Origin: Poronia punctata
Taxonomy: Eukaryota > Ascomycota > Sordariomycetes > Xylariales > Xylariaceae
DNA: 64,000 nt
Direction: 5' to 3'
Assembly (NCBI GenBank): GCA_022579005.1
Contig: MU401588.1
Span: 1-64,000 of the forward strand
Shown in pieces: positions 14,425 through 25,384 of the stretch (positions within the stretch are counted from its first letter, which is position 1; each line of letters starts with the position of its first letter). The position numbers were made by a program, and so were the translations under genes. A model generated the notes under the pieces. It was not told where the DNA came from and ran no database searches. It saw nothing but the letters and a program-made list of their open reading frames with translations.

Positions 14425-14600
14425 ATATAAAGTTAAGTACTTAACTAAAAATATTTGCTTATTTAAATAATAAGTACTTAACCTTATATTTAAATTATAT
14501 ATATAAGTACTTATTACCTAACTACGCTTAGCATTACTTAATATATTGCTAAGACCTTAAAGTTAAGTACCTAATTACTTATATAGGTAGTTAGGTAATT
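14425..14600. repeat. Cluster of AAGTACTT palindromes at the AT-block edge
   Basis: The last bases of the AT block carry several short palindromes. A perfect 16-mer AGTTAAGTACTTAACT lies at 14431-14446, TAAGTACTTA at 14471-14480, another ATAAGTACTTAT just after 14500, and a less altered form AGTTAAGTACCTAATT near 14557-14572. The GC-normal sequence starts within a few bases of the cluster. Replacing A/T by G/C at transition positions turns the core into AGGTACCT, a motif scattered through the intergenic DNA to the right. Confidence 0.6.
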
Positions 14601-15671
14601 TTAGTTAGGCGGGTATAACAAAGCGTATAGACATAGGCCATGTTGGGCGGACAAAGCCCATCGCCCCGACTATTAAACATATCATCTTCATCGCCTTCCC
14701 TTGTTTGTACCACGTTATACACTTCTCTACTCGACGACGGCGGCCGGATGGGCGTCGTCTGCTTTATAAAGTTCCTCATCCGTATTATCGTCTAGCGTTT
14801 TCACTGATGACCAAAGTGCTTTGGTGATCACGCCTGAAATGGACAAATGGCCAAGCTTGGTCCACGTACATGTATCGTAAGTGTACATAGTACAGTGTTA
14901 CACAGTTGTTGCGTCACGTGACGGGTAATTACTGTCCTTCTTGCAGGTGATTGTCGGCCAAGTGATTCTACCTCGCTCCTTCCGACCCTAAATAAATGTT
15001 AGAAACGTTCCTGCTTATTATCAAGGCCATCTAGGTACCTATCAAGAAAATTTAAGATCTAAATGAAACATGTGTATTTGATGCCCATCTCCTAAGAATA
15101 ACTAGAATCAACTGTAATCCATAATGATGAGCTATTTCGATGCTAAACGCAATCACGCAAGCCTGGAGGTAGCCGTCTGTCTCATGTCTCATCTCAATTA
15201 GATTTTCAAACCTACAGTACGTAAATCTTGCGATGGGAGGGTATCCAAGGATTTGGAACTGATGATACTGGAGGCCTGAGGTCCCTTTGTCATACAAATC
15301 AAAGTTCGACTATCAGTCTTTCATCGCCTCGAGCAACAGCCCATTGTGGAAACCCCCTTTGTCTCAGTGTCCCATCTTCTTAGAATCTTTATCTAATGTT
15401 TCAATAGGGCTCTGTGCAAAGCCATGCGACGAATGCGGTCAAGTCGGTCAGTCGGTTATGTTCCCTTTGGCGTCCGCACATGGGGGGTTATTGGACATCT
15501 CGGAAGATGGAATCTTGATCTCACTTCAAGTCATCCGCTACCACATGTTCACCCTAACCACAGCACGACAGCCGGTACATCGTGCGGGCCAACTGTATCT
15601 CGTATCTCCACCACCTCGATATAACCGTCACTAGTCTCCGATCCATCACACATAGTCTATAGATTCGCGCC
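14601..15671. other. Non-coding stretch between AT block and first gene
   Basis: Ordinary base composition with no convincing coding frame. A minus-strand open frame of 62 codons (14591-14779) spans the compartment edge and is not recognisable; it could be a cut-off gene end. A near-perfect palindrome lies at 14805-14830 (TGAT-G-ACCAAAG-TG-CTTTGGT-G-ATCA). The rest, including the presumed promoter of the next gene, shows nothing I can name. Confidence 0.5.
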
Positions 15672-18600
15672 ATGGCGACCCAGGAAGAACTCCCCAAGTC
15701 GCCATGGGCAGAGCGATTCATAGATAACCCCGACATGTACATAGTCCGAGACGGCGTGGTGCACTCAGGTTATGCACCGGAATATCCCGCAGTTCCTGAC
15801 CCCGTCAGGCTGATAGAGCCACTGGCTATGGGGACGACTTACACCCCGGCCACCATGGATGATTTAGAACGAGTCTTATTCGACGAGGAGTGCCAGAGGC
15901 ACCGTCTTTACGGTTTGACGACGTGGGAAAGCATCTCCCTACGCGCCTTCGTCCGTCTCGATGATCTGGGGGTCGTGAATGGCTCACAACTCGTCAAGGA
16001 CTCACCCCATGCCGGCTACCGCATGAGCGTAAATGAGGCCAATTGGCTGCCCTTCTTACGCAAGGATAGATGGTACGACTGGACCCAGACGTCCCCGCCG
16101 GCGAAACCGGGTACGGCAGTAAAGATATGGAGCGTCGACGACCCGGTCATCTGGGACGCGATAAAAATGCCTTTGGAGATAGTAGATCGCATGTTTAAGG
16201 CACTCATACGTGATAAGCATGAAGCTGGTGAGTAGACTTGGTCGCCATTGTACGGGATCCTTGCTAATACCGTGCTTAGTGAGTTTGAATGAGCACCGCT
16301 CTATGCACCTTTGACCAATATTATCTGCCAGAGTTGTAAGAACATTCGTTGCTAATCCACCAACTACGCCTCGGCACCCCATAGCTTGAAACGATGTTGT
16401 TTGGTCGTATGGACTATTGGAATAACGCGATGGGGCCGTCCATGCCGAAAGAGCCGTACCGTGACTGCATCGTTCTCCTTGGTCGTGGGACAGACGAGCT
16501 AGCAGTCAAATCTGGGGGGTCAGCTAGCACAGTGGACTGGAACCGAATCGCTGCACTCGACGAGGCTGCGTGGACAGCGCGGCTCGCACATCTGCTTGGA
16601 ATGCACCTCATGGTATGGCAACTCTCCACTGCGGTCCCCTTTGCCCGTCCAACATATATCAGCTACCTTCTCCATCTCCATCGGTTCCTTGGAGCTTCTT
16701 TTATTCAGTGCTAACATAGCCAAGTGTTTTGCTCTCATTGGGAATATGAGTATACACGCGTGTGAACAACCCATATACGGCAATCGTAGAGTCACTTCGA
16801 TCTGTCAGATAGGAATCGAGAGACTGGTAACGATAATGGACAGGGAGTTGACATTGGCAGAAAGGGCGATACTAGAAATAGAGTTAGCAACGACGGCGAG
16901 TACCATATCTGTATCATGGTTGTATAGAAAACATCAAGCATTTGCTGACCCTTATCTCATGTTAGATTATGCACGAGCTTACGCATGGTCTTTTTATCGG
17001 CCGGCGGTCGCTGGATGGCCCGGCCGAAGGGCTATGTCTACCGCCTAATCTCCCCGGGCTGGAAGAACCTGTAGGTTAGCCATATATGACGCTTACTGTC
17101 TCCTTTACAATAGTCCGGCTACTGATTTTCGTCTTGCCACAGCTCTGGGATGCCGGCGGTATTGCCGAGACAGGACACATGTTGGAAGCCAAAGTATTTG
17201 GTGGCGGCTTAGATCACGGTCGTGAGTTGTAACCCAAATACTTTTTACCTTGTACATCGTCTCCCCCATCGCCCCTTGTAGTGGATTGCCGGAATACCGG
17301 AATAACGAATCCCTTGCCCAACAACGGTATTCATCGTTGCCGTCAAGCAATATCATTCTAGAAACCTTTTGACTGACATGTCCACGAAATCGTCGTCGCC
17401 TAGCAAACCAGAGTGGTGTCCCACTTCTCCTACACATCGAGTCTGTGCCCAATCGAGGATTGGCCATGTACAAGAATCTACCCGGTCCTTGGCTCAGTGG
17501 TCCCAGGACCGCCGCTCACGGCAGCGCTCTATGGGCCTCTAAGTTGTCAACAGAGGACTTCTGGAGGGATCGTAGATACCCGAGAAAGAGCGACAACTAC
17601 TTCCACCGAAACGCCGTCTCCGTAGCAGAGGAATGGACCGGGGGCCAGCGCTGTTCTGTAAGTTATCATTTCCGATCAGCCGGGAGTATATTATGATGGG
17701 GAGATCTCCCTAGGCCTTCCTGCCAAGATGTATTCCGCACTAAGCAGCCGCTGATGAACTGACAAAATATTTGTTTCAAATCCAGTACCCGGATAGATTG
17801 GTCAAGGACCTGACGACATTCCCGGTCGTATACGACGAAGACCACACCTTCGTAGCACTGTGGAACGCGAGAAGAACACTCTGGAGAAGCTTCCGCGTTG
17901 ATTGGGGCTTTGGGGAACGACAAAAAGTAAGTATAGACACTTATTGCCCATTATTTCAAACCCCCCACCCATCATCATCTTACCGCCATGTACTTTGGCT
18001 CTCCCACAATGTCAGAAGAGAATATTGGATTGTTCCGATTAGTCTATTTGGTCAAATAATAGGTATGTGCTAACATTGTGTTCCTCTGACAGTGGAAGCG
18101 CTCTCCTGTAAGTCATAAAGTTCCAAGTCGAGGGCCTGATGTTATATCCGCCGTTTGGGACCCCGCTCCATGCCCCTTTTTTCCTCCTGATTCCTACCTC
18201 ATTCTGCTGACTAACACTAAAATTCCCTTCCTCGATCTCAAGTGGGCATATATTCAGTCTCGCCGTCTCTTGGATAGTTTCGTAGAACACTTCAAGAAAA
18301 GAGACGAGATAACCTGCGGCTCGCTCGCCATTCGTATGATTGAAAACGTTGAGTGGTCCAGAGGATGGGAAAAGTACGATGAGGAACTGCCGACCGAAGA
18401 TGAGGAGGATAATGCTTTCATCTTTCACGCCATAGGTATTCATCCCTCTCTCTTTCTGTCTATGGATGTAAGGCTAACTCTCCTCTCCCAAACAGGACTC
18501 CTTATGTCCGCCGCCCTCCCGATTCGCGTGGAACACGTGCATCTGAGCAGCAGTTTGCCCAAATGGAACTACATCGGCGAGCCTAGCAAATCTGCCGACA

Positions 18601-19202
18601 GAGCCGGCTGGGACGAACGCGTCGTCCTCGGCGCCGACTGCTTACGCAAATCACGAACAAGATACGCACCCACCACCGAAATAATCAACCTATTCCGAGA
18701 TGAGCGCAAAAAAGAAGGCAGTGAAGTCACACAGCGGGATTTCCTAGAAATGGTCGACGACCTCCTCTCCTACGTGTCGGTGGACTCTGGTAGTATATTC
18801 CACCGTCCCTGGTGTCTGGAGATTATGCGCGTAGCCAATGAACTGTCCACTGCCAGAAGCCAGCTCGAAAACGATTATCCGAACTCGCATACTTTGCGTT
18901 GGGTACCGGTGTGGGAGTTTAACATCCCCCCGTACGATAGCACGGCGTCGAGATATGAGAATGATCAGTTTGTGGATTTGGATATCGATTATAGGACGGG
19001 ACAATGGGTGGTTATCGGGCCTACCTATCCTGACCAACTTCAACCTGCTCCTCAATCTTCCCCTAATCGCGAAGCTTCTCCTATGAGTGAAGCTACACCT
19101 ACTCGTGAAGCTACACCTACTCGTGAAGCTACACCTACTCGTCAAACTTCCCCTATATTTCCCGATTCTTCCTCTCCCAGTTTTCCGGATACTCCTTCTT
19201 GA
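15672..19202 (+). pseudogene. Unrecognised multi-exon fungal gene, possibly disrupted
   Basis: I do not recognise the family. A chain of GT..AG exons keeps phase throughout: 15672-16227, 16280-16335, 16385-16612, (16720-16749), 16809-16921, 16966-17070, 17114-17221, 17282-17657, 17786-17926, 18093-18107, 18243-18435 and 18496-19202. It sums to 2,628 nt (876 codons). The second exon, flanked by introns with good GCTAAT branch points, contains TGA at 16312-16314 in the only frame that joins its neighbours. A second TGA (17370-17372) can be avoided only by a weaker splice. A third (16747-16749) disappears if the 30-nt exon is skipped. The C-terminal half (from 17786) is clean, with a 15-nt exon, no membrane segment, and a tail of near-identical EATPTR hexapeptides. 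The intron at 18436-18495 is 60 nt and open, so it may be retained. Either a pseudogene hit by C-to-T changes, or my N-terminal splicing is wrong. The gene nature of the C-terminal half is much surer. Confidence 0.55.
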
Positions 19203-19949
19203 TTTAAAGGGGGGGGGGGTTTATATTTTGGTACTTTTTCGATTGGTGGCGGTCGATGGTTATTCATCAGAGGGACTTGGTTCTTTTTCTTCTCTATTAT
19301 TACTAGGTTACATGTTTTAGACTTGTGATATTTTACACTGTTGCGGGTTTATATATTCTTTACTTACCTTAGGTACATAATACTTCTTATTTGGAATACA
19401 CTACGAGAAAGTTCAGGGAAGACGTCGATATATCTCCCATCTATTTACGGGTGATCACCTTGCCGTATCTACTACATCTACTATGAGGCTCTGCTCGTCT
19501 ATTTGCTACCTAGGTACGTACACACACACACACACACACACACAAGACACAACCAATGGTTGATGACGACGAACCAGTAGCCTAGGAAGCAGCACCAGCA
19601 AGTGAAGAGAGGGGGAGAACAGCAAGATCACGTATAAGCAAGTAGATAGGGGTAAACAACAATGCTCAATCCAGCACAATGCAACCAGTGCCGCTTTGAT
19701 TAAGTACCTATAGTATTTACACTAACCTATTCGTAGAATACTCAAACACTACCACCACCTCCACCTCCACCTCTACCACCGCTGCTATGATAACCTGATT
19801 GATCGATCTATCCATCCATCCATCCAGGGGTATCCATTCATTTTCTTCCCAGTATCACAACGTGTTTTAGGCCTTCCCAACTCCTAAAACCTAACCCAAC
19901 TTAACCAGCATGAAACCCCCTTGCAAACAGGGAAAGAAAATGTAATCAA
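19203..19949. other. Convergent intergenic region with simple repeats
   Basis: Lies between the 3' ends of the unrecognised plus-strand gene and minus-strand rrp6. It holds an 11-G run just after the stop at 19202, an (AC)12 microsatellite, short CCA/CCT and TCCA repeats near 19750-19830, and no coding signal. Both 3' UTRs must lie here. Confidence 0.7.
19520..19544. repeat. (AC)12 microsatellite
   Basis: Uninterrupted AC dinucleotide run of about 25 bases in the convergent intergenic region. It should be length-polymorphic between strains. Confidence 0.95.
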
Positions 19950-22546
19950 TCACTTCTTAAAAGTCGCGCTCTTGCCAAGTTTCTCCCCATGTAACCGTCT
20001 AGCAGGTTTAGGACCATCGTTAACCATGCTAAACTGGTTAAACCTAGCCTTTTTAGGCGGTGCTGCTTTCGACTTATCGGCTTTGAGAACAGACTTTGCT
20101 TTTGCGTAATCGAATGGCTCTTCCTCTTCTCCCTCCTCCTCCTCCTCCTCTTCTTCTTTTGGCTCCGTCTTTCTAAGAGCTTTTCGTTCCTCTTTCTGTG
20201 CCCGTTTACGAGCCCTTTTCTCCGCTTTCCTCGCTTTCTTGTTCTTTCGCTCTTCATCGCTGTCTAATAAGAGGGAGATCTCTTCTTCGCCTGTTGTTTT
20301 CTCTTGTTTTATTGCTGTAGCGGTTTCGGATTCTGGTTCCGATTCGGAATCTTCTTCGACTTCTTGAGCTTTGCGCTTTATACCGGCTTTCAGGGTAAAC
20401 TCGTTATTCTCGAGCATCATCTCATCTTCTTCCTCTTCTGCTTTTACGACGGCGATAGCTTCGGCTGTGGTCATGGCTTGGTCGGGATCTTGAGAAGATG
20501 TGTCGTCTGCTAGCTTGGCAGTCTGGAGGAATGGGGCCCAGGGCAACTCAAAGGAAACGAGCTTCGGGGTAGGCTTCCGGCTGGGCGGGTCCCATCTGCT
20601 ACTCAGTGGAACATCGCCCCAAAGTCGGGATGAAGTAGCGATGAGTTCTTTGGCATCAACGCCATCCTTGAAACGTTGTGGGAACACGGCCTGGGCCACT
20701 TCACCAACACTCATCGTGGCTGGTGCATTACCGCGTAGAAATTCTGCTACGCTAGGGCCATTAGGGCCGTCCTCTATCGCTTTGGTGACAACTTCGAACA
20801 AACTCGATACTTCACGCTTGGCCAGGTATGACTTTGAATCAAGCAACGAGTGCAGCGCTTTGGGGTCAGGTGGTAAGCGTCTTGTGATATCAAACAGTGT
20901 TGCATTGCTCATGACAAACAAAGGACTCTCATCCTCTTTACGTGCAAGCTGGTCCCGCCACTGGTGAATGGCACGAAAGACGGAGAACTGCTCTTTGGAC
21001 AACTTGCCGATGGACTGCCGAACAAGCAGGTTAAACCACCCGAATGGCCCCTCGCCAGTCTTTGCATCATATACTATTGTTTCGTATCTGCGGAGTGATG
21101 TCTCCTTTGATTTGCTCAGCACCTGCTCCATGAGCTTGGTGCCGGGCGAGGAGGAAAGTAGCTCATTCCGGAGTTGGTCATAAATATAGAGGAGGTAATG
21201 CGTATCTGATCGTGCATAGTAAAACATTTCTTCTGGAAGTGGCCTGTGACGATGGTTAGTCAGGTAATCTGAGAAGAGATGTTGCCAACTCCACTACACC
21301 AGTAACGTACCGTATTCGCCAGTCTGCCAGCTGGTATTTCTTATCTGCGTCAAAGTCGACAAACCGTTTAAGGAGATAGGCAAGACTCCGACCAGGGTAT
21401 CCCAACGCGGAAGCGGCCTCAAAAGTATCAAACAGCCCGACAATATAGAGACCACAATCACGTTGGAGCCATATGATATCCATATAAGCACCGTGGAGCA
21501 CCTGTTATGTTGTCAGAGATTGTCACGACGGAGCGGACTCTAATGGGAATTTCCTTTTATTTACCTTGACGATATTAGGGTCGGCAAACACTTCATTTAG
21601 AACTTCCAGTTTGTGACGCCATGGTTGTAACGTATCGACTATCCAGTCCTTTTCGCGGGTGCTGATCTGCATAAGCGAAAGCAGACCAGTATAAGTCCGA
21701 AAATCGTGGTGTTCTGTGTCGATTGCAATTTCTTTGGCACCCTTCAGTTCCTCAAGCATCTCTAGAACTCCCTCAAACGTATCGACAAACGTGGCCGTCG
21801 TGGACTCGAAAGGTAGGTAATTTATTGGCTCCTGTTTCTGGAATACAGACTCAGGGTATTCATGATTGATTATCTCGGTCTCATAGGGGTGCTTGTACCT
21901 AAGGTCCCTGTTAGTAATCTAGACCTGTGTGTGATGGTCGGGGTCGCCTTGAATATGCATACTGAATGGATTGTCCCTCATCACGGAATGTCTCAAGACT
22001 CTTCTCAAGAGGGACAGTGGCATGCGGTTTTGCCGATATTAAGGGCTTCCAGGGAGATGTGGTATAGTTGTCGGGTTTAACCTCGAAGGCATTTTGAGGC
22101 TTGAGGACGTTCGCTCGCCGCATCGACTGATCTAAGTTGTATCGGGGTTTCTTGGCAGGTCCTGCAGCAGGTTGTTGTTGTTGTTGTTGTTCCGCGGGGC
22201 CAGCTTTTCTCTTGATGGCGCCTGTGTACTCGTCCAAGCATGTGTCGGCCTTTTCCAGCAGATTATCGACAATATCGACAACTCGCGTCCAGTGCACATC
22301 AACGTCGTCGGCATCTTCTAAGCTTGGCGCGGTCACATCTGTACCTCTCGTAGCCGAATGGAGGAGGGATGAGGTCAGGCTTAAGAGCCGAGAAGAAACA
22401 TCATCTAGCTCTTCTGCAATAGCAGGGTTGCTTGTCCGTTGGAAGCTCAAGTCCTCGGCGGCGATCTGGTTTGCCAATCGTGTTGTGGAAACAAGCGCCG
22501 ACTGGACATTTTCCTGCAATGTCTTGAAGCCCTGGGACGGATCCAT
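19950..22546 (-). CDS. rrp6: Exosome 3'-5' exoribonuclease Rrp6
   Basis: Nuclear exosome subunit that trims and degrades RNA from the 3' end, mainly in nucleus and nucleolus. Four exons on the minus strand (22546-21963, 21898-21565, 21501-21311, 21243-19950) give 800 residues. Domains in order: an N-terminal PMC2NT region (helical, with a seven-Gln run), then the KHPYETEI entry to the exonuclease. DEDD-Y residues are visible: IDTEHHD (about D255/E257), [10 protein letters not shown], and [11 protein letters not shown] with Asp and Tyr. An HRDC domain follows ([13 protein letters not shown]), and then an acidic and lysine-rich tail. I chose the ATG at 22546 (MDPSQGF), because the upstream in-frame Met at 22717 adds 57 residues unlike the family. 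All catalytic residues are present. It shares an intergenic promoter with mdm35. Confidence 0.96.
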
Positions 22547-23132
22547 CGCGCTATCGGCCTGGTTCCGTTCTGTCTTGCACCGTACCTGTCTGTGTTCCCC
22601 AAGTTGAGGAATGGGCAGTTTTAGAGGTAGGGCGCCGAGCTGGGCAGACCTCGTGACATGGGATATCGAGCAACTCGGAATTAAATCGTTGCCTGACTTG
22701 ACACTTTGAAGCTCCAAGCGACAACAAAAAATTGGGTGTTTAGAGGTCAGGACAGTAGAGGTACTTACAAGTACAGGATCTACCCAAGTTTCCGATAGGC
22801 GATAAGATAAGTAACGATAAAGACTGTTTTAGCCCAGATCTTGTCTCCTACAACTTACAAGTACAGGGTCCAGTATCCACCACGCTATGCACATTATGTA
22901 AGGTAAGCAAGGATCATGTAGGTACTACGGCATCGCCTGCTGTGCAAGCTGCACGTACTTATTTACAAGGGTACGTACTACATGTTCACATGCATTTGCG
23001 CCTCAACTACATTCTTACTTACTCTTTTGTTTAAGCACTTGCCCTTTACCTTTCTTTCTTTTCTTTAATCTTCTATTGCCTGTTATACTTTCTCCCCAGT
23101 AAAGCAACGCGGATCTATTATACTTTCACAAA
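22547..23132. promoter_or_regulatory. Shared head-to-head promoter of rrp6 and mdm35
   Basis: The 586 bases between the two start codons must hold both promoters. Near the mdm35 side (about 23040-23100) is a pyrimidine-rich tract of the kind often found upstream of fungal start codons. It also contains repeated TAAGTA/AGGTAC-type motifs and a twice-used ACAAGTACAGG string at about 22768 and 22857. I see no clear TATA box. Confidence 0.6.
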
Positions 23133-23568
23133 ATGTCTGCGTCTCTTGCACCAGAATGCAATGAGGTCAAAGAGTATGTGTTATAGAAAGACGACATGAT
23201 GAAAGACCAAGAACCCACAACTGACTGTTGTTCCTAGACGATACGACAGCTGCTTCCTGAAATGGTATAGTGAAAGTATGTCCAGTCTATGACAGCTAGT
23301 AGTTTAATTCATACTTACAAACATTGGCGCAGAGTACCTACGAGGAAACGGGAATGCCGGCAACAATGAATGCTCCAAGCTCTTTGAGAGCTACCAGAAA
23401 TGTTTAAATGTGGGTTGTTAGCTTGTGTACTTGATGCAAAAACTGAAGCAGCAGGTGTTGACATCGATCACAAAGGTTGCGCTAAAGGAACGGGGAATCG
23501 ACAAGCTTCTTGCCGAGGCGCGGGAAGATAATAAGGAGAACGATGCCGTGCACATGAAGAGACAGTGA
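23133..23568 (+). CDS. mdm35: Mdm35/TRIAP1-like twin CX9C protein
   Basis: An 82-residue protein in four small exons (23133-23173, 23238-23275, 23333-23409, 23476-23568), easy to miss because none of them makes a long open frame. The first CX9C is CNEVKERYDSC and the second is CSKLFESYQKC, the exact spacing of the family. The tail KERGIDKLLAEAREDNKE is typical of fungal Mdm35. Known role: a mitochondrial intermembrane-space protein oxidised by the Mia40 pathway. It binds Ups1/Ups2 (PRELI) proteins and lets them shuttle phosphatidic acid and phosphatidylserine between the two membranes. All intron phases agree and the start is fixed by the MSASLAPEC opening. It is divergently transcribed from rrp6. 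Confidence 0.93.
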
Positions 23569-24935
23569 TGAGGCATGAGGCCCATGACTACCGGTCATAT
23601 CAGAAATGTTTGGCAGTTGTGCCTACCTAGCAGGCCATGGACCGACACCAAGGTACAGACTTTGCCAGTATCCAGCGGCACTCACCTCGCCCTGTCCCGT
23701 CAGCAATGGCAGTCAGACTGTTACTGCCAACACTGGGTTACAGCTGGTGATGAACAACACCGAGCCAACTAACTCAAGCCAGCTCGAGCCAAGTTCTTTT
23801 GGCATCGGGTAAAATCCGACTCGAAATCGAATCACGGGCGGCGTATACGGCCTTTACAGACCAGGATAGTAAAACATAATTGTATATACATTCTCCCACC
23901 CTGCTCAAACCTTTTGAGAACAATCCAATACTGTACAAATAAATATCCATGAGATGCATTTAAATTGAGTTTTATTCTTTACCTTGGGGTAGACTGCTCC
24001 AATGACTATCTACCTAAGTTACTGTGTTGAATTACAATATCTCGAGTTTTACGTCTACCTAAGTTTTGTTAAAGTGTTCGCTTGTTGCCCACCTCCAATT
24101 CCATGTCCAAAGAATGACAGTGCAGATAAATAGCATAAGAAAGGTAGTCAAAAAGTACAACTTTCTTTTGAAGTATCACGTATGTAAGCATTACCATTTG
24201 ATAGACTTGTGTGGTTTACATAGACGTAATCCTCGAAAGTAGCCGCATAGATGGACCCATTACATATCACCCACCCCCTTGCTATCTGAAGATCAGAGGT
24301 TACAGGGGTTTTAAGCTTTCTGTAGGTGGGTCCTAGCCCATCAATCCCCCTATACGTTGCCAAGGCACATTATACGTGTACTAACGGTACTTTCCAATTC
24401 CACATAACCTCTCTGGGCCAGCTGGGTCCATTATATACCACCCTAGGTTAGACGACTTGGTAGGTATGTGTAACATCACAGCACCACTTTTGTCCTTCGC
24501 GCCAATCCCAGAAGTGATAGCTTGTACCTACACGACATGCGTCAAGATTCAAACCACTGTATCAACCAACATTCAGGGGTGCCGCTCACAACCAGACCGC
24601 ATCAGTTGCAATCGATTTGCATTCTACACTCGTTTACATAGTTTTAAAGTGTACGCCATCGGTCTTGTTACGAAAGAGGGGGCCATATAATATCTTGCAA
24701 CCCGGTGTTCACGATCTACAACCGTCATTAGACTTCGTCCATACCGACAACCCGGGACCAGGAGCATTCCGACGGAACTTAGGATATACTCGTACAGAGC
24801 GCCAGCCGACCCATAGCACGATATAGACACCTCTAGATCAAACCCCGAGACCTCGACCGCCAGTTTGTCCAATCCTGCTTTGGGGATGCTACTCGATCGA
24901 TGACCTTTACTTTTCGGCCTTAATAACCCACCTTT
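23569..24935. other. Non-coding stretch between mdm35 and the small membrane-protein gene
   Basis: No frame here shows family resemblance or a coherent exon chain. It must contain the mdm35 3' UTR and the promoter of the next gene. Several CCTACCTAAGTT-like strings (about 24010 and 24055) belong to the dispersed TAGGTA/TACCTA motif family. Confidence 0.6.
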
Positions 24936-25338
24936 ATGCACCCATTTTCCATCTTGACCCTCGCCATCTTTGTAGCTGGCTACACGACTGCTAGATGGGA
25001 CCTGGTCACTCGCCTGTACGAGCTCGCCATCTTTGCCTGGGTCAACGGGGTTATTGTACGACCCGCCCCATGTTCTCCTGTTGGCTCATCTTTGGCTCCT
25101 TGGCTAACGCAAACACCTGTCCCAGCTACGGATCATCCTGGGTGTCGCGTTATTAAGCATCGCTTTTCTCCTCATTTTCCTCCCGGTCCGACATCTCGCA
25201 CTTGCCGAAGCCGAATTGGTGCGTCGCTCCTCCGGCACACTAGCGGCCGTACCTTATACATACTTAAAATACCATGCTAATCTCGATATAGCACCCCCGA
25301 TCGCCGAGCAGGGGGATATCGGCTCGAGAACAGCTTAG
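24936..25338 (+). CDS. Small predicted two-helix membrane protein, unknown
   Basis: Two exons (24936-25055 and 25126-25338) give 110 residues. The 70-nt intron has a GGCTAACGC branch region and is in phase 0. The N-terminus (MHPFSILTLAIFVAGYT) reads as a first hydrophobic helix. After a short polar loop, exon 2 opens with a second one (IILGVALLSIAFLLIFLP), so a hairpin membrane protein is likely. An optional 43-nt intron at 25249-25291 (GTACCT start, TGCTAATC branch) would change the tail and move the stop to 25357. I do not recognise the family. The stop lies only 46 bp (or 27 bp) before the gpi1 start, so the two may share a transcript or overlap. Confidence 0.5.
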
Positions 25339-25384
25339 GCGTAGGGGCTCCTTCTAGCCGAGGGTGCTCCGACGCCGTCCGGAC

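Noticed and set aside
17114..17230. An alternative frame reading LWDAGGIAETGHMLEAK
   Set aside because: It looks protein-like, but no splice pair joins it in phase to both neighbours, whereas the chosen frame does.
15672..17657. TGA read as a sense codon
   Set aside because: Other genes in the window (mdm35, rrp6, eIF2B-epsilon) end normally with TGA, so recoding is far less likely than mutation or missplicing in my model.
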